A DNA stretch of 52,712 nt from a virus (IMGVR_UViG_3300021520_000236:1-52712), one strand, 5' to 3'; shown: positions 33,949 through 41,045, numbered from the stretch's first letter. Made by a program: numbers and translations. Notes: generated from the letters alone by a model not told the origin.

Positions 33949-34439
33949 AAACCCGCAATCTACTCCTTGCCGTTTGTCTTTGCTTCTCACTTTCGGCCTG
34001 TCAGACCCCTTTCGGAAAATCCGTCTCCGCGTGGTGGGCAAAACCGGCGACACAGCAGGGGGTCGCCTGCGCGGAGGAGGCGGCAACCCAGTTCGCCGTC
34101 AACGCCGCCCTGGCCGCTCTCCAGCAGTGGGCGGGCGGAGGAAAGTTGAACTACCAGCAGATCGCGCTCCAAGGCGGTATCTCCACCCTCTACATGCAGG
34201 CCAGCAACATCCGCCAGCTTCAAGGGACCAGCTTAGTTCTCGATCCGGTTGCCACGGCGCAACTACTACAGCAAGGAGGAACGCCAGAAGAAATCAGCCG
34301 CAAGCTCGCCACTGAACTCGTCGCCAACGCCAACGCCCTCATTCTTCAAACCGGGATCACCCCGAGTCAGGCCGCCGAGATCAATGCAGCGGCATTGGAT
34401 AAATCCGCCGTCGTCGTCAAAACCATCACCACGCCATGA
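33945..34439 (+). CDS. Lipoprotein, lysis region
   Basis: A 164-residue protein with a lipoprotein signal (LLLAVCLCFSLSAC; lipobox LSAC) and a helical alanine/glutamine-rich mature part. It would be anchored in the outer membrane. It may be an o-spanin partner of the preceding protein or another envelope factor. It supports a Gram-negative host. Confidence 0.65.
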   Translation: MKTRNLLLAVCLCFSLSACQTPFGKSVSAWWAKPATQQGVACAEEAATQFAVNAALAALQQWAGGGKLNYQQIALQGGISTLYMQASNIRQLQGTSLVLDPVATAQLLQQGGTPEEISRKLATELVANANALILQTGITPSQAAEINAAALDKSAVVVKTITTP

Positions 34440-34756
34440 ACGCAATCAAAGCATTTTTCGTCAGCAAGCTCGGCAGCATCCTCACACCGATCATCGCGGG
34501 CGTTGTCGCCGTGGCAGTCACAAAGATCGCGGCACTCGATCCGAACCTCGCCAGCGCAATCGACCAGAACGCCGTGACGGGATGGATCGTCCTCGCCGTG
34601 ATCTCCGTCATCAACTACCTCACGAACAAGCAGAGTGCGGACGGCATCAAATCCATCCAAGCACTCGTCAACACCAAGCAGGACGGCGTTGCCGGACCCG
34701 TGACCTATACGGAGGTCAGGAAGGCCATTGCCGTGGCTCCTGTGACCCTTCCGTGA
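34436..34756 (+). CDS. Holin-like protein with two membrane segments
   Basis: A 106-residue protein with transmembrane segments ILTPIIAGVVAVAVTKIA and GWIVLAVISVINYLT, and a polar tail. Position between the lipoprotein and the RlpA-like gene makes a holin role likely; no holin family was firmly recognised. Confidence 0.55.
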   Translation: MNAIKAFFVSKLGSILTPIIAGVVAVAVTKIAALDPNLASAIDQNAVTGWIVLAVISVINYLTNKQSADGIKSIQALVNTKQDGVAGPVTYTEVRKAIAVAPVTLP

Positions 34757-34926
34757 ACGATAGGGAGATCATGGAAGCAGCGATCCGTCACATGGGCGAC
34801 AAGCCGGTTCCCGCCCAAGACGACCGGCCATTTTTGGTTCGCCTGTTCGCCAGCCTCCGCGCAAAGCTCATCGGGCCAGCCAACAAGCCAACCGGCATCG
34901 AGATAACGGGAGGGACCGACTTTTGA
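34753..34926 (+). CDS. Small hypothetical protein
   Basis: Fifty-seven residues from GTG at the preceding stop (GTGA); ATG at 34771 is an alternative. LVRLFASLRAKLIGP may be an amphipathic helix. No family recognised. Confidence 0.5.
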   Translation: MNDREIMEAAIRHMGDKPVPAQDDRPFLVRLFASLRAKLIGPANKPTGIEITGGTDF

Positions 34927-35309
34927 AACACATCGTCATGGCTTCTTCGTTTGCGGACCCCGCCGATGTCGCCGCGTTCCGCCGCTGCAAGGCCAAGGGC
35001 ATGTCGGACATCGAGGCGTTCCGATTCGGCGACAATGCCATAGGCCGATGGGGAGACTCGACGGCAGAGGGATCTGGTCCGTCGTGCGCTCTGCCGCCAG
35101 AGGATTGGAAACCGCTTGGCGACAAGGCCCATCTTGCCAAGGTGCGGGTTTTTTCAAACGGGAAAGAGGTTGTCTGTCTTCTTAAGGACACAATGCCTGC
35201 ACGCGCCCACATCACGAATAAATGCGGGATAGACCTGAATCCTGATGCGTGCGAGGCGCTCGGGCTGCATCCGCCTGTATTGACGGCGGCTACTTGGGAG
35301 TGGGTTTAA
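34923..35309 (+). CDS. RlpA-like double-psi beta-barrel protein
   Basis: A 128-residue protein; TTG at 34923 overlaps the previous stop, ATG at 34938 is the alternative. ASSFADPADVAAFRRCKAKG, GRWGDSTAEGSGPSCALP and CLLKDTMPARAHITNKCGID-LNPDACEALGL resemble the end of RlpA-type barrels (D-x-GP...IDLSxxAaxxLG). Probably acts on the cell wall, and no other lysin candidate is visible. It is the last rightward gene of the left prophage and is convergent with the right module. Confidence 0.6.
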   Translation: MKHIVMASSFADPADVAAFRRCKAKGMSDIEAFRFGDNAIGRWGDSTAEGSGPSCALPPEDWKPLGDKAHLAKVRVFSNGKEVVCLLKDTMPARAHITNKCGIDLNPDACEALGLHPPVLTAATWEWV

Positions 35310-35741
35310 TCCCAGCATCCTCCTGCGCCATGTCGCAAGCAGCCGCAAGGAACATGATCGCCGCTTTGTGCTGGCCGTCCTTGTTGGCGATGGTCGCGCA
35401 GGAAATGGCCGATGACAGAATTTCTTGTCCGGTGACCTTGGCGCGACCTTTGATGATCTCCTCAACCTGCTTGCGTTCTTCCGGCCAGCGAGTGCCGTAA
35501 AGGTCGCGCATGGTAGGTGTCCCTGACCGCCGACGTTCTGCATATAAGAATTGTGTTCCTCGCGTGGTTTCCCAAAATGTTGTTCCGCGCATTTTCGGCA
35601 GTAAAATTCTCCGCAATAGAGGCACCGATACGCGAATCGAAGCCCTATCGTCTTGCCGCAATGACACGTTACATGTGCTCCCATGATTCCTGCTTGTAGG
35701 AACTGCGCTGCTACCCTTTCCCGTTTTGATGAAGTCGGCAT
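35154..35741 (-). CDS. Zinc-ribbon protein, C-terminus probably run-on
   Basis: Starts at 35741; CHCGKTIGLRFAYRCLYCGE-FYCRKCAEQH is a clear treble of cysteine pairs binding zinc. After YMQNVGGQGH, encoded by the half attC-like site at 35514-35542, the frame runs a further 110 residues of arginine/serine-rich text antisense to the lysis gene. Other cassette genes stop within their site, so the natural stop was probably lost by deletion or frameshift near 35.51 kb. Only the first 75 residues are likely ancestral. Confidence 0.5.
   Translation of the reverse strand: MPTSSKRERVAAQFLQAGIMGAHVTCHCGKTIGLRFAYRCLYCGEFYCRKCAEQHFGKPREEHNSYMQNVGGQGHLPCATFTALAGRKNASRLRRSSKVAPRSPDKKFCHRPFPARPSPTRTASTKRRSCSLRLLATWRRRMLGLNPLPSSRRQYRRMQPERLARIRIQVYPAFIRDVGACRHCVLKKTDNLFPV
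35290..35511 (-). CDS. Hypothetical protein at the end of the cassette array
   Basis: Seventy-three residues (RDLYGTRWPEERKQVEEIIK; AAIMFLAAACDMAQEDAG). It starts a few bases after the surviving half of an attC-like site, and its stop overlaps the convergent lysis gene by 20 bases. The coding frame differs from the zinc-finger gene that reads through the same DNA, so only one of the two is likely real here; this one has better coding character. Confidence 0.55.
   Translation of the reverse strand: MRDLYGTRWPEERKQVEEIIKGRAKVTGQEILSSAISCATIANKDGQHKAAIMFLAAACDMAQEDAGIKPTPK
35514..35542. repeat. Half attC-like site F
   Basis: CCCTGACCGCC (35521-35531) followed by GTTCTGCA (35535-35542) matches the GTT-side half of the five complete sites (CTGAC core, then spacer and GTT box). 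No complementary AAC half is found within 150 bases to the left. The site appears truncated at the junction with the left prophage. Confidence 0.6.
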
Positions 35742-35852
35742 TTATCGTGTGGGCTTGAGAAGCAGGACCACGAGCGTCCAGAAGATCAGGAAGAGGCTCC
35801 AGTCTATCGCGTGCAGGAGCTTCAAGGCTTCGGTGATTTGTTCCGGCGTCAT
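35742..35852 (-). CDS. Small membrane protein
   Basis: Thirty-six residues: TPEQITEALKLLHAIDWS then a transmembrane segment (LFLIFWTLVVLLL) and KPTR. The stop overlaps the zinc-ribbon start (TAAATG), which supports translation. Function unknown. Confidence 0.55.
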   Translation of the reverse strand: MTPEQITEALKLLHAIDWSLFLIFWTLVVLLLKPTR

Positions 35853-35853
35853 A

Positions 35854-36072
35854 CTACGAAGAGAATTGCAGGATTCCGTCGATCAGCAGGAACGGTTGCG
35901 CCCACCATTGATCTTGGTTTCGATCCAAGAACGTGTGGCCGTCGGCCTTCATCTGCTTGTGGGTTTCGTTGAGGTAGTCCGGCCTATAGGTGGCGCTGGT
36001 CGCGCATCCCGAAATGCAGAACAAGGCGAGGCAGCTAATCGCCGCCAGCCCGGTGTTGAATTTACGTTTCAT
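35854..36072 (-). CDS. Small lipoprotein (cassette gene)
   Basis: Seventy-two residues with a lipoprotein signal (AAISCLALFCISGC) and a mature part YRPDYLNETHKQMKADGHTF. Unusually for this region it has a good ribosome binding site (AAAGGGAAC) and a 90-base leader after attC-like site B. Envelope-located; function unknown. Confidence 0.65.
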   Translation of the reverse strand: MKRKFNTGLAAISCLALFCISGCATSATYRPDYLNETHKQMKADGHTFLDRNQDQWWAQPFLLIDGILQFSS

Positions 36073-36161
36073 TTTACGAGTTCCCTTTCACTGTTTTTGG
36101 TTGTGCCGCGTCGGGCGGCGATTGCTGCTCTTAATTATTTTTGCATGAGCGAAAAATATCT

Positions 36162-36252
36162 TGAGAACAAGGCCGTTCAGAGAACGGCGGGGCGACACAA
36201 CTTTCGATTTCACGCCTCATCCTCCCGCCGTCCCTGACGGCCAGCGTTCGCA
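36162..36252. repeat. attC-like site B
   Basis: Left box TGAGAAC (36162-36168), right box GTTCGCA (36246-36252). Between them GGCCGT-T-CAG...GGCGGG pairs with CCCGCCGTCCCTGACGGCC, with an unpaired T at the 16th base (36177). Length 91. The gene at 36210-36470 ends inside this site. Confidence 0.8.
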
Positions 36253-36470
36253 GAATATATGCGCCCCCTACGGACTCCTCGCGGGTAGATCAGCACGATT
36301 TTTGTCGGCATGAACTCCGCGTTTAAGGGCAGCCATTTCCGGCTTTTGATTTTGTGGGCACCGTAAACGTGCCAGTGATTCGGTCCCATTTGCAGAGGCT
36401 CGCCCCAGAAAATTCCGGCATCCTTCCAGCGGCGCATTGTTTCCGGCCCGTTGGCTCTGATGATCCGCAT
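36210..36470 (-). CDS. Cassette gene, hypothetical
   Basis: Eighty-six residues (MRRWKDAGIFWGEPLQMGPN; KSRKWLPLNAEFMPTKIVLI), ending SANAGRQGRREDEA. The ATG at 36470 lies 13 bases after attC-like site A, and the stop lies in site B, the normal cassette arrangement. A longer frame from 36545 would begin inside site A and is less likely. No family recognised. Confidence 0.65.
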   Translation of the reverse strand: MRIIRANGPETMRRWKDAGIFWGEPLQMGPNHWHVYGAHKIKSRKWLPLNAEFMPTKIVLIYPRGVRRGRIYSANAGRQGRREDEA

Positions 36471-36483
36471 TCTTGAAATATCG

Positions 36484-36604
36484 TGCGAACAATCCGGTGC
36501 AGGAAATCGCTGGCCGGTGGGTGTTGAGATGGAGCGAGTCGTCATATCAGTGTGTTTTCGGTTCCGCCGTGCCAGCCAGCGATTTCTGACCGGCAGCGTT
36601 CGCA
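36484..36604. repeat. attC-like site A
   Basis: Left box TGCGAAC (36484-36490), right box GTTCGCA (36598-36604), perfectly complementary. CCGGT-G-CAG-G-AAATCGCTGGC pairs over 19 bases with GCCAGCGATTTCTGACCGG, leaving two extrahelical G residues, the first at base 16 (36499). Length 121 with a long variable loop. Confidence 0.88.
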
Positions 36605-36858
36605 GGAATATCCTCCGGTTCGTAGGTCGCAGCGAAGATGTCTGGCTTGCACGGATAAAACTCTCCCTTCACTCCCTTGATGATCCAGTCGCCAATAGAT
36701 GCTGTCATTACGCCTTCAAGAGTTGGAATAAACACGCCTTGCGTGTCGCTGAATGCGATGTGTTCAAGCCCCATGAATGCAAGAATTTCTGATCTGCTAT
36801 CGGTGGTTCCGTTGTATTGGATTGCTTCGATGACTACTGGTTTTTTGCGGTATCTCAT
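36547..36858 (-). CDS. Conserved phage hypothetical protein (cassette gene)
   Basis: A 103-residue protein beginning RYRKKPVVIEAIQYNG with TLEGVMTASIGDWIIKGVKG and EFYPCKPDIFAATYE, a widespread small phage protein family of unknown function. It begins about 27 bases after attC-like site E and ends in site A with the tail PANAAGQKSLAG. This shows that ordinary phage genes are carried as cassettes. Confidence 0.82.
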   Translation of the reverse strand: MRYRKKPVVIEAIQYNGTTDSRSEILAFMGLEHIAFSDTQGVFIPTLEGVMTASIGDWIIKGVKGEFYPCKPDIFAATYEPEDIPANAAGQKSLAGTAEPKTH

Positions 36859-36884
36859 ATTATTGGTTGCGGGTTAAAAATCAC

Positions 36885-36937
36885 TGCGAACAAGTCAGTG
36901 GGCCGAATCCTTCGGATCGGCCACTTTTGCGTTAGCC
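36885..36937. repeat. attC-like site E
   Basis: Left box TGCGAAC (36885-36891), right box GTTAGCC (36931-36937), central hairpin AGTGGGCCGA...TCGGCCACT with one unpaired G. The shortest site, 53 bases. The gene at 36895-37257 stops within it. Confidence 0.75.
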
Positions 36938-37257
36938 AAAATATCGCGGAGCCTGTATATGACCGCCGCCGTGGGTTCCGCATCCTTCCAGAGCGGCGTT
37001 TCCCATCGGTCAACCACGGCTTGCGCGGCCATCTCCACTTCCTCCAGACGCTCGGCATGTTGCCAAAGATTTTCCCTGAGTTTATTGTTTTCCGCGATCA
37101 GTTCCCGAACCCGATGGACTACCGAGTGACCGGGGGCAATCGGCGTTCCGATAGCCTCCGCAATTTGCTGGAGATGTTCCGCGAAGCGTGTCCGCATTTC
37201 ACGCGCGGCAGAATACGCGGATTGTAGGTCTTTGTGGTCCGGATATTGAGAGTTCAT
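36895..37257 (-). CDS. Coiled-coil hypothetical protein (cassette gene)
   Basis: A 120-residue helical protein (SAYSAAREMRTRFAEHLQQI; ELIAENNKLRENLWQHAERL), ending RDILANAKVADPKDSAH where it runs into attC-like site E. It overlaps the preceding gene by ATGA, so two genes share one cassette. No family recognised. Confidence 0.65.
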   Translation of the reverse strand: MNSQYPDHKDLQSAYSAAREMRTRFAEHLQQIAEAIGTPIAPGHSVVHRVRELIAENNKLRENLWQHAERLEEVEMAAQAVVDRWETPLWKDAEPTAAVIYRLRDILANAKVADPKDSAH

Positions 37258-37664
37258 TCCTTTTCCTCCAAGAGCAGATGCAGGATATACTGTTCCTCCC
37301 CCATGATCTTTTGGCAGAGTTTGTCGCAGTCGAGTTGGCGCGAGTGCCTGAGATCAGATCCAGCCTTCGCTTGCTCCTTGAGTTTTGCGGCGAGCGCATA
37401 CGCCTCATTCAGATTCTTGAGGTTGGCGACATGGGTTCTGATTCGCTGGTCCATCAAGGCCAGCTTGCCCTTGTAGATCGGCGGGAGTTTCGAGATCAGG
37501 CCGGTGATTGACAGGTATTGATCCCATGCGTCGTCTCCGGTCCTCCATTGCATTTCGCAGGATGCCGTTGAGCGGAATCCTTTCGGGGTCCGCTTCATCT
37601 TTTGCACGGTGATTATCAGTTTGTCCCGCATGTCGGCGGGGTTTTCGTCGGGTGTCAGTTTCAT
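37254..37664 (-). CDS. Hypothetical protein (cassette gene)
   Basis: A 136-residue protein (KLIITVQKMKRTPKGFRSTA; HVANLKNLNEAYALAAKLKE). The ATG at 37664 lies 8 bases after the box of attC-like site C. A P22-like accessory function cannot be assigned; no family recognised. First gene of a two-gene cassette. Confidence 0.65.
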   Translation of the reverse strand: MKLTPDENPADMRDKLIITVQKMKRTPKGFRSTASCEMQWRTGDDAWDQYLSITGLISKLPPIYKGKLALMDQRIRTHVANLKNLNEAYALAAKLKEQAKAGSDLRHSRQLDCDKLCQKIMGEEQYILHLLLEEKE

Positions 37665-37671
37665 AAAAATT

Positions 37672-37737
37672 GGCTAACAATGTGGTGCAGGAGAATGGCT
37701 CCGCTTCGCTACGCCATCCCTGACCACTGCGTTAGCC
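37672..37737. repeat. attC-like site C
   Basis: Left box GGCTAAC (37672-37678), right box GTTAGCC (37731-37737). GTGGT-G-CAGG(AGA)ATGGC pairs with GCCATCCCTGACCAC; an extra G stands at base 16 (37687). CTCCGCTTCGCTACG forms the tip. At 66 bases, with TAACAA at the start and GCGTTAG at the end, it closely resembles classical resistance-cassette attC sites. Confidence 0.9.
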
Positions 37738-38015
37738 TTATCGTGGTGACTCACCAGTATTGCGTGCTCCTTGTCGGCGTTGGTCACAATCTCTCGTAGT
37801 CTGTCGTTTCCCCACCTTAACTCCGGCCCGAGGGTGGCAAGTGTTCCGTCCACACCGCTGATGTAGTATTGCACATCCCCACCATACAGCCCGTAGTGGA
37901 TTCTTTCTTGCAAATCCACAGGTAGAGCGGCTAACAGCCCATCCACCGAATCCTCACCCGTGCGGGCTTGGGGTGGTGGCTGCGTTTCAGTTTCGTTCGA
38001 TGTCGTAGTTTGCAT
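37674..38015 (-). CDS. Hypothetical protein (cassette gene)
   Basis: A 113-residue protein (VDGLLAALPVDLQERIHYGL; LRWGNDRLREIVTNADKEHA), ending ANAVVRDGVAKRSHSPAP inside attC-like site C. Its start lies two bases from the stop of 38017-38730, so it is the second gene of that cassette. No family recognised. Confidence 0.65.
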   Translation of the reverse strand: MQTTTSNETETQPPPQARTGEDSVDGLLAALPVDLQERIHYGLYGGDVQYYISGVDGTLATLGPELRWGNDRLREIVTNADKEHAILVSHHDKANAVVRDGVAKRSHSPAPHC

Positions 38016-38016
38016 A

Positions 38017-38730
38017 TTAGTCTTTCTTTGGGTGAGGATCGGTGATGGTGATGTTCGGCCTACGGCAGCGGATGCCTTTGGTGACAGTAGGCCATGGCAA
38101 GTAGCAAAGCTCTTTTAGAAGCCGGAAGTTCTGGCATACATCCCGCCATTTTCCATCCCAGCGGACCTGATCGCCTTCCTGCAACTTTGTGCCGGGTTCA
38201 AGCTCGTTGGGATCGCGTTCAGAGTCGAAGTGTTTGCCGCATCCGCCTTTGTCTTTTTGGCAGTAGTGCCCGAAGTAGTGAGTTCCATCGAAGTCGATGT
38301 CTCTGGTCCATGTATAGACGTGTTCCTTGCTGTGGCATTGCGGGCACGATATGGCCGAACATGCGATGGAGCGAACCACAGGCCGCTCGGGAGTTTCATT
38401 TGGATTCATAGGTTTTTCTTTCTGCGGCCCGTGGCCGCTCATCTGGTCGTTCGACAAAATACCGCGCACTTCCGAGAGCGGAATGTCGCTGCCTTTCCCA
38501 GATGAGATATGCACCGGAAACGCCCGATTTGAGAAGTCCATGAGACATCCCTTTGAGCAGATGTCCCAATCCTTTTGCCGGTTTAGTTCCACGAGTTGCG
38601 TTGAGCCTCCATGTTCCTTCAGCGAATACCAGCCGGAGAACGGATGCCCTCCGATCCAGCCGGAGCCTTCGTCGGTGACTTCCTTCCCGCAGACATCGCA
38701 TTTCAGAATTGTTGATTTTCGAGTTGCCAT
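38017..38730 (-). CDS. Multi-cysteine zinc-binding protein (cassette gene)
   Basis: A 237-residue protein with two metal-binding parts: N-terminal LKCDVCGKEV and DICSKGCLMDF, C-terminal SCPQCHSKEH, HYCQKDKGGCGKHF. The ATG at 38730 lies 7 bases after the box of attC-like site D. The halves resemble separate phage zinc-finger proteins and may be a fusion. Function unknown. Confidence 0.68.
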   Translation of the reverse strand: MATRKSTILKCDVCGKEVTDEGSGWIGGHPFSGWYSLKEHGGSTQLVELNRQKDWDICSKGCLMDFSNRAFPVHISSGKGSDIPLSEVRGILSNDQMSGHGPQKEKPMNPNETPERPVVRSIACSAISCPQCHSKEHVYTWTRDIDFDGTHYFGHYCQKDKGGCGKHFDSERDPNELEPGTKLQEGDQVRWDGKWRDVCQNFRLLKELCYLPWPTVTKGIRCRRPNITITDPHPKKD

Positions 38731-38736
38731 AAAAAT

Positions 38737-38838
38737 GTCGAACCAAGTCGTCCAGCGAACCCCTACCCGCCAGACGGTTGTTTTTGATTTTCGGGATTCT
38801 CGCCAGCGGGCAGGGGCCGCTGACGACCGACGTTCGAC
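38737..38838. repeat. attC-like site D
   Basis: Left box GTCGAAC (38737-38743), right box GTTCGAC (38832-38838), perfectly complementary. GTCGT-C-CAGCG...CCCCTACCCGC pairs with GCGGGCAGGGGCCGCTGACGAC; the extra C is at base 16 (38752). Length 102. The gene at 38763-39260 ends inside it. Confidence 0.87.
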
Positions 38839-39260
38839 AAAATATGGGATGCGATTTCGTTGACCTCACCGCAGGAAAGGCAGTCCTCGTGGCATCCTGC
38901 GTAGGATTCCGTTTTGATCTTTTCCATCGCGGCGCGAAACTGGCCGTTTCGTTTCCAGTGCCGGTCGCGTTGTGCGAGAGTTGCGATCAGGTCCGCTTCG
39001 AGCTTGTCCCCGGCATTGATGAGCCTCGCGTTCTCGGCGGCGAGGTTGTCGCGCTCTTTCCTGTCCTCATCGCGAATAATTTCCCCATCGCGCCACATGT
39101 TCAACTCGGTTTCGATGGAGGCGTTCTCGGATTCAACCTTGTAGTATTTCGCAACGATGTCTGCGGCGGCGAGCAATGCGGGGACCTTCCCTGCCAGCGT
39201 TCCTTTTTTGAGCGTGGCGGCTAGCTCGCGCAGGGTGGTTTCGGTTTGGTTGGTGGTCAT
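38763..39260 (-). CDS. Coiled-coil hypothetical protein, first gene of the array
   Basis: A 165-residue protein with a central coiled coil (ERDNLAAENARLINAGDKLE) and ESYAGCHEDCLSCGEVNEIA. Its C-terminal HILSNVGRQRPLPAGENPEN is encoded by attC-like site D. Its start is not preceded by an attC-like site, so it is either fixed to the helicase operon or follows an unrecognised insertion site. Confidence 0.65.
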   Translation of the reverse strand: MTTNQTETTLRELAATLKKGTLAGKVPALLAAADIVAKYYKVESENASIETELNMWRDGEIIRDEDRKERDNLAAENARLINAGDKLEADLIATLAQRDRHWKRNGQFRAAMEKIKTESYAGCHEDCLSCGEVNEIASHILSNVGRQRPLPAGENPENQKQPSGG

Positions 39261-39320
39261 ACGTTCAAAAAGTCCCGCCGCGCTGGCCGTGAGGGGTTGT
39301 GATATTCAATGTCATAAATG

Positions 39321-40841
39321 CTATAATAACTTTGCTGGTTCCGGTTTCGTGTAGATCGGGTTGTATCTGTTGAGCCTTCCCCGGATTATCACCCTGTCTC
39401 TTTCGGCCTTTGCGAGAGCATCGTAGGCGACGGACTTCCCGCATCCGGTGAGGTCTTTGATCTTGTAAAGGAGTTCTGTTCTCGTGATCTGATCCTCGAA
39501 AAGATCGGCAACGTCTTGGCTTGAAAGTGCGGCCTTTTTATTCCCTGGCGCTTTCTTTTCGAGCCCTACGGACTGCCGGAACTCCTCCGGGTCGAAGTCG
39601 GGGTTAATCCGGTAGATCCCAACTTCCTCATCAAGCATCACGCCCATCTCCGGGAACTGTGCGCCGTTGTTGTTCTTCCCGCATGCCATTACCATCAGGC
39701 GCGGGTTGTCCGGGTCTTGAGGTGCCAGGTTCACCTGTGCACGGGTCCATGCGTAGAGAGCTTTTGAGTTGCGCCCGAAAGATGATTTGTCCCATCCTAC
39801 GGCCTTTGCGGCTCCGAGTTTTCCGGTAGCCGAGTGATGCACGACGACAGGGACACGCTGCGGGTTCCCCTTCTTGACCGCCCGAGAGAGAGCTGTAACA
39901 ACCTGCTTCATGTCACGGTCGTTGTTCAGTTCCAGACTGGTGAAGGTATTGAGCGGATCGAAACAAACGAAGTGCGGGTCGTGGTCGGCAATCGCTTGCT
40001 CGATATGCCGGATCTCGTCAGTCTCCAAGTCGAGGAAGGTATCTTCGTCCTTCTCTACCGTGTGGATGACAAAGCAGTCGTCGATAAGAAGCGTATCCTC
40101 TTTTTGAAATCCCAACCCTCTCACCATCTTGGTGATGTCAGTTTTTAGGCGGCGGTTTGAGTTCTCCGTTTGGAATACGAGCCACTTCTTCCCGCGAGCG
40201 TGTGTTTCAATCCCGAGGAACGGGCGCCCGGTTATCATGCAAAAAGCTAGCTGCATGAGGAGTCTGCTTTTCCCGATCCCTCCGGGGCCGAGGATCGTTA
40301 CCGGCTGGCTGGCGGCGATGATCCTATCCCCGAAATAATTGTCGGACTCGTCGAAGTCCATATTCACGAGTTCTGTAATCGTGCGGATGGACAGGCGGGA
40401 CTTCTTGCTTTTTACCGTGTGGTTGAGCTGCTTGAAGTTCAGCGCGATCTCTGTCGGGTCTTCGCCCTTCTTCACCGCTACTTGGATTTGCTGTGAGACG
40501 GTCGAGTTGTGCGCGTTGACCTTGTGCTTCCAGAGGGTTTCGCAATATCCCTCGAAGACTGCCGGGACCGAAGACTGCCCCTCGTTTATCAGGGCATCCG
40601 CGATGGCCTGGTTCACCTCCGGGGAGCCGCCAGCAAAGAAGCTCGCGATGGAAAGGTAATCGAATGTCTCCCCGTTCTCGTGCCGCCTTGCAAGTTCTGC
40701 GAATACCTGCCGGTAATGGTCCGCGACGAACGATTCGGTAGTGACCTCGTATTTGTCAACGATTCCCCAGCGGTCTTTCCCTGACAGGAGCCCGGCGAGG
40801 ATGCCGAGTTCGGCGGCTTGTGTCGGCCAGTTGTTCTTCAT
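39321..40841 (-). CDS. Hexameric helicase, RepA/DnaB-like (AAA_25), right module
   Basis: A 506-residue protein: DnaB-N-like start (ELGILAGLLSGKDRW, DHYRQVFAELARRHENGETF), RecA-like core with Walker A GPGGIGKS at residues 185-192, PHFVCFDPLNTFTS as Walker B, VPVVVHHSATGK, and a C-terminal winged-helix segment (TRTELLYKIKDLTGCGKSVA). It replaces the DnaB-type helicase of the left module. It is the main replication gene of the right module. Confidence 0.87.
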   Translation of the reverse strand: MKNNWPTQAAELGILAGLLSGKDRWGIVDKYEVTTESFVADHYRQVFAELARRHENGETFDYLSIASFFAGGSPEVNQAIADALINEGQSSVPAVFEGYCETLWKHKVNAHNSTVSQQIQVAVKKGEDPTEIALNFKQLNHTVKSKKSRLSIRTITELVNMDFDESDNYFGDRIIAASQPVTILGPGGIGKSRLLMQLAFCMITGRPFLGIETHARGKKWLVFQTENSNRRLKTDITKMVRGLGFQKEDTLLIDDCFVIHTVEKDEDTFLDLETDEIRHIEQAIADHDPHFVCFDPLNTFTSLELNNDRDMKQVVTALSRAVKKGNPQRVPVVVHHSATGKLGAAKAVGWDKSSFGRNSKALYAWTRAQVNLAPQDPDNPRLMVMACGKNNNGAQFPEMGVMLDEEVGIYRINPDFDPEEFRQSVGLEKKAPGNKKAALSSQDVADLFEDQITRTELLYKIKDLTGCGKSVAYDALAKAERDRVIIRGRLNRYNPIYTKPEPAKLL

Positions 40842-41032
40842 TTCTTGGCCTTCGGGATGACGTGACGGTCAACGTAGTTTTGCAGGTGCTCTTTCGCTCT
40901 CTCCGCGTCAACGCGACCCTCTTCCGTGTCCGGGTAGTCGAAGCACTTGATTGGAAGAGGCGCGGACCTTTCCAGCCTGTGACCGGCTGGCCCGTGCTCT
41001 GTCCATAGTTGTAGGCGTAGGGAGATTGTCAC
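40838..41032 (-). CDS. Small hypothetical protein, possibly a broken gene's 3' part
   Basis: Sixty-four residues from GTG (TISLRLQLWTEHGPAGHRLE; AKEHLQNYVDRHVIPKAKK). Upstream the same frame still reads coding-like text (KSTVPRVREIAAEPFRRV) but lacks a start. The adjacent short frame at 41046-41111 offers a start and N-terminus, so a single-base frameshift may have split one gene of about 90 residues. Confidence 0.5.
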   Translation of the reverse strand: MTISLRLQLWTEHGPAGHRLERSAPLPIKCFDYPDTEEGRVDAERAKEHLQNYVDRHVIPKAKK

Positions 41033-41045
41033 GCGGCGAAAAGGT

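Noticed and set aside
36162-38838. Interpretation of the inverted repeats as intrinsic terminators
   Set aside because: No T runs follow, gene stops lie inside them, and conserved AAC/GTT ends with an extra base at a fixed position are not terminator features.
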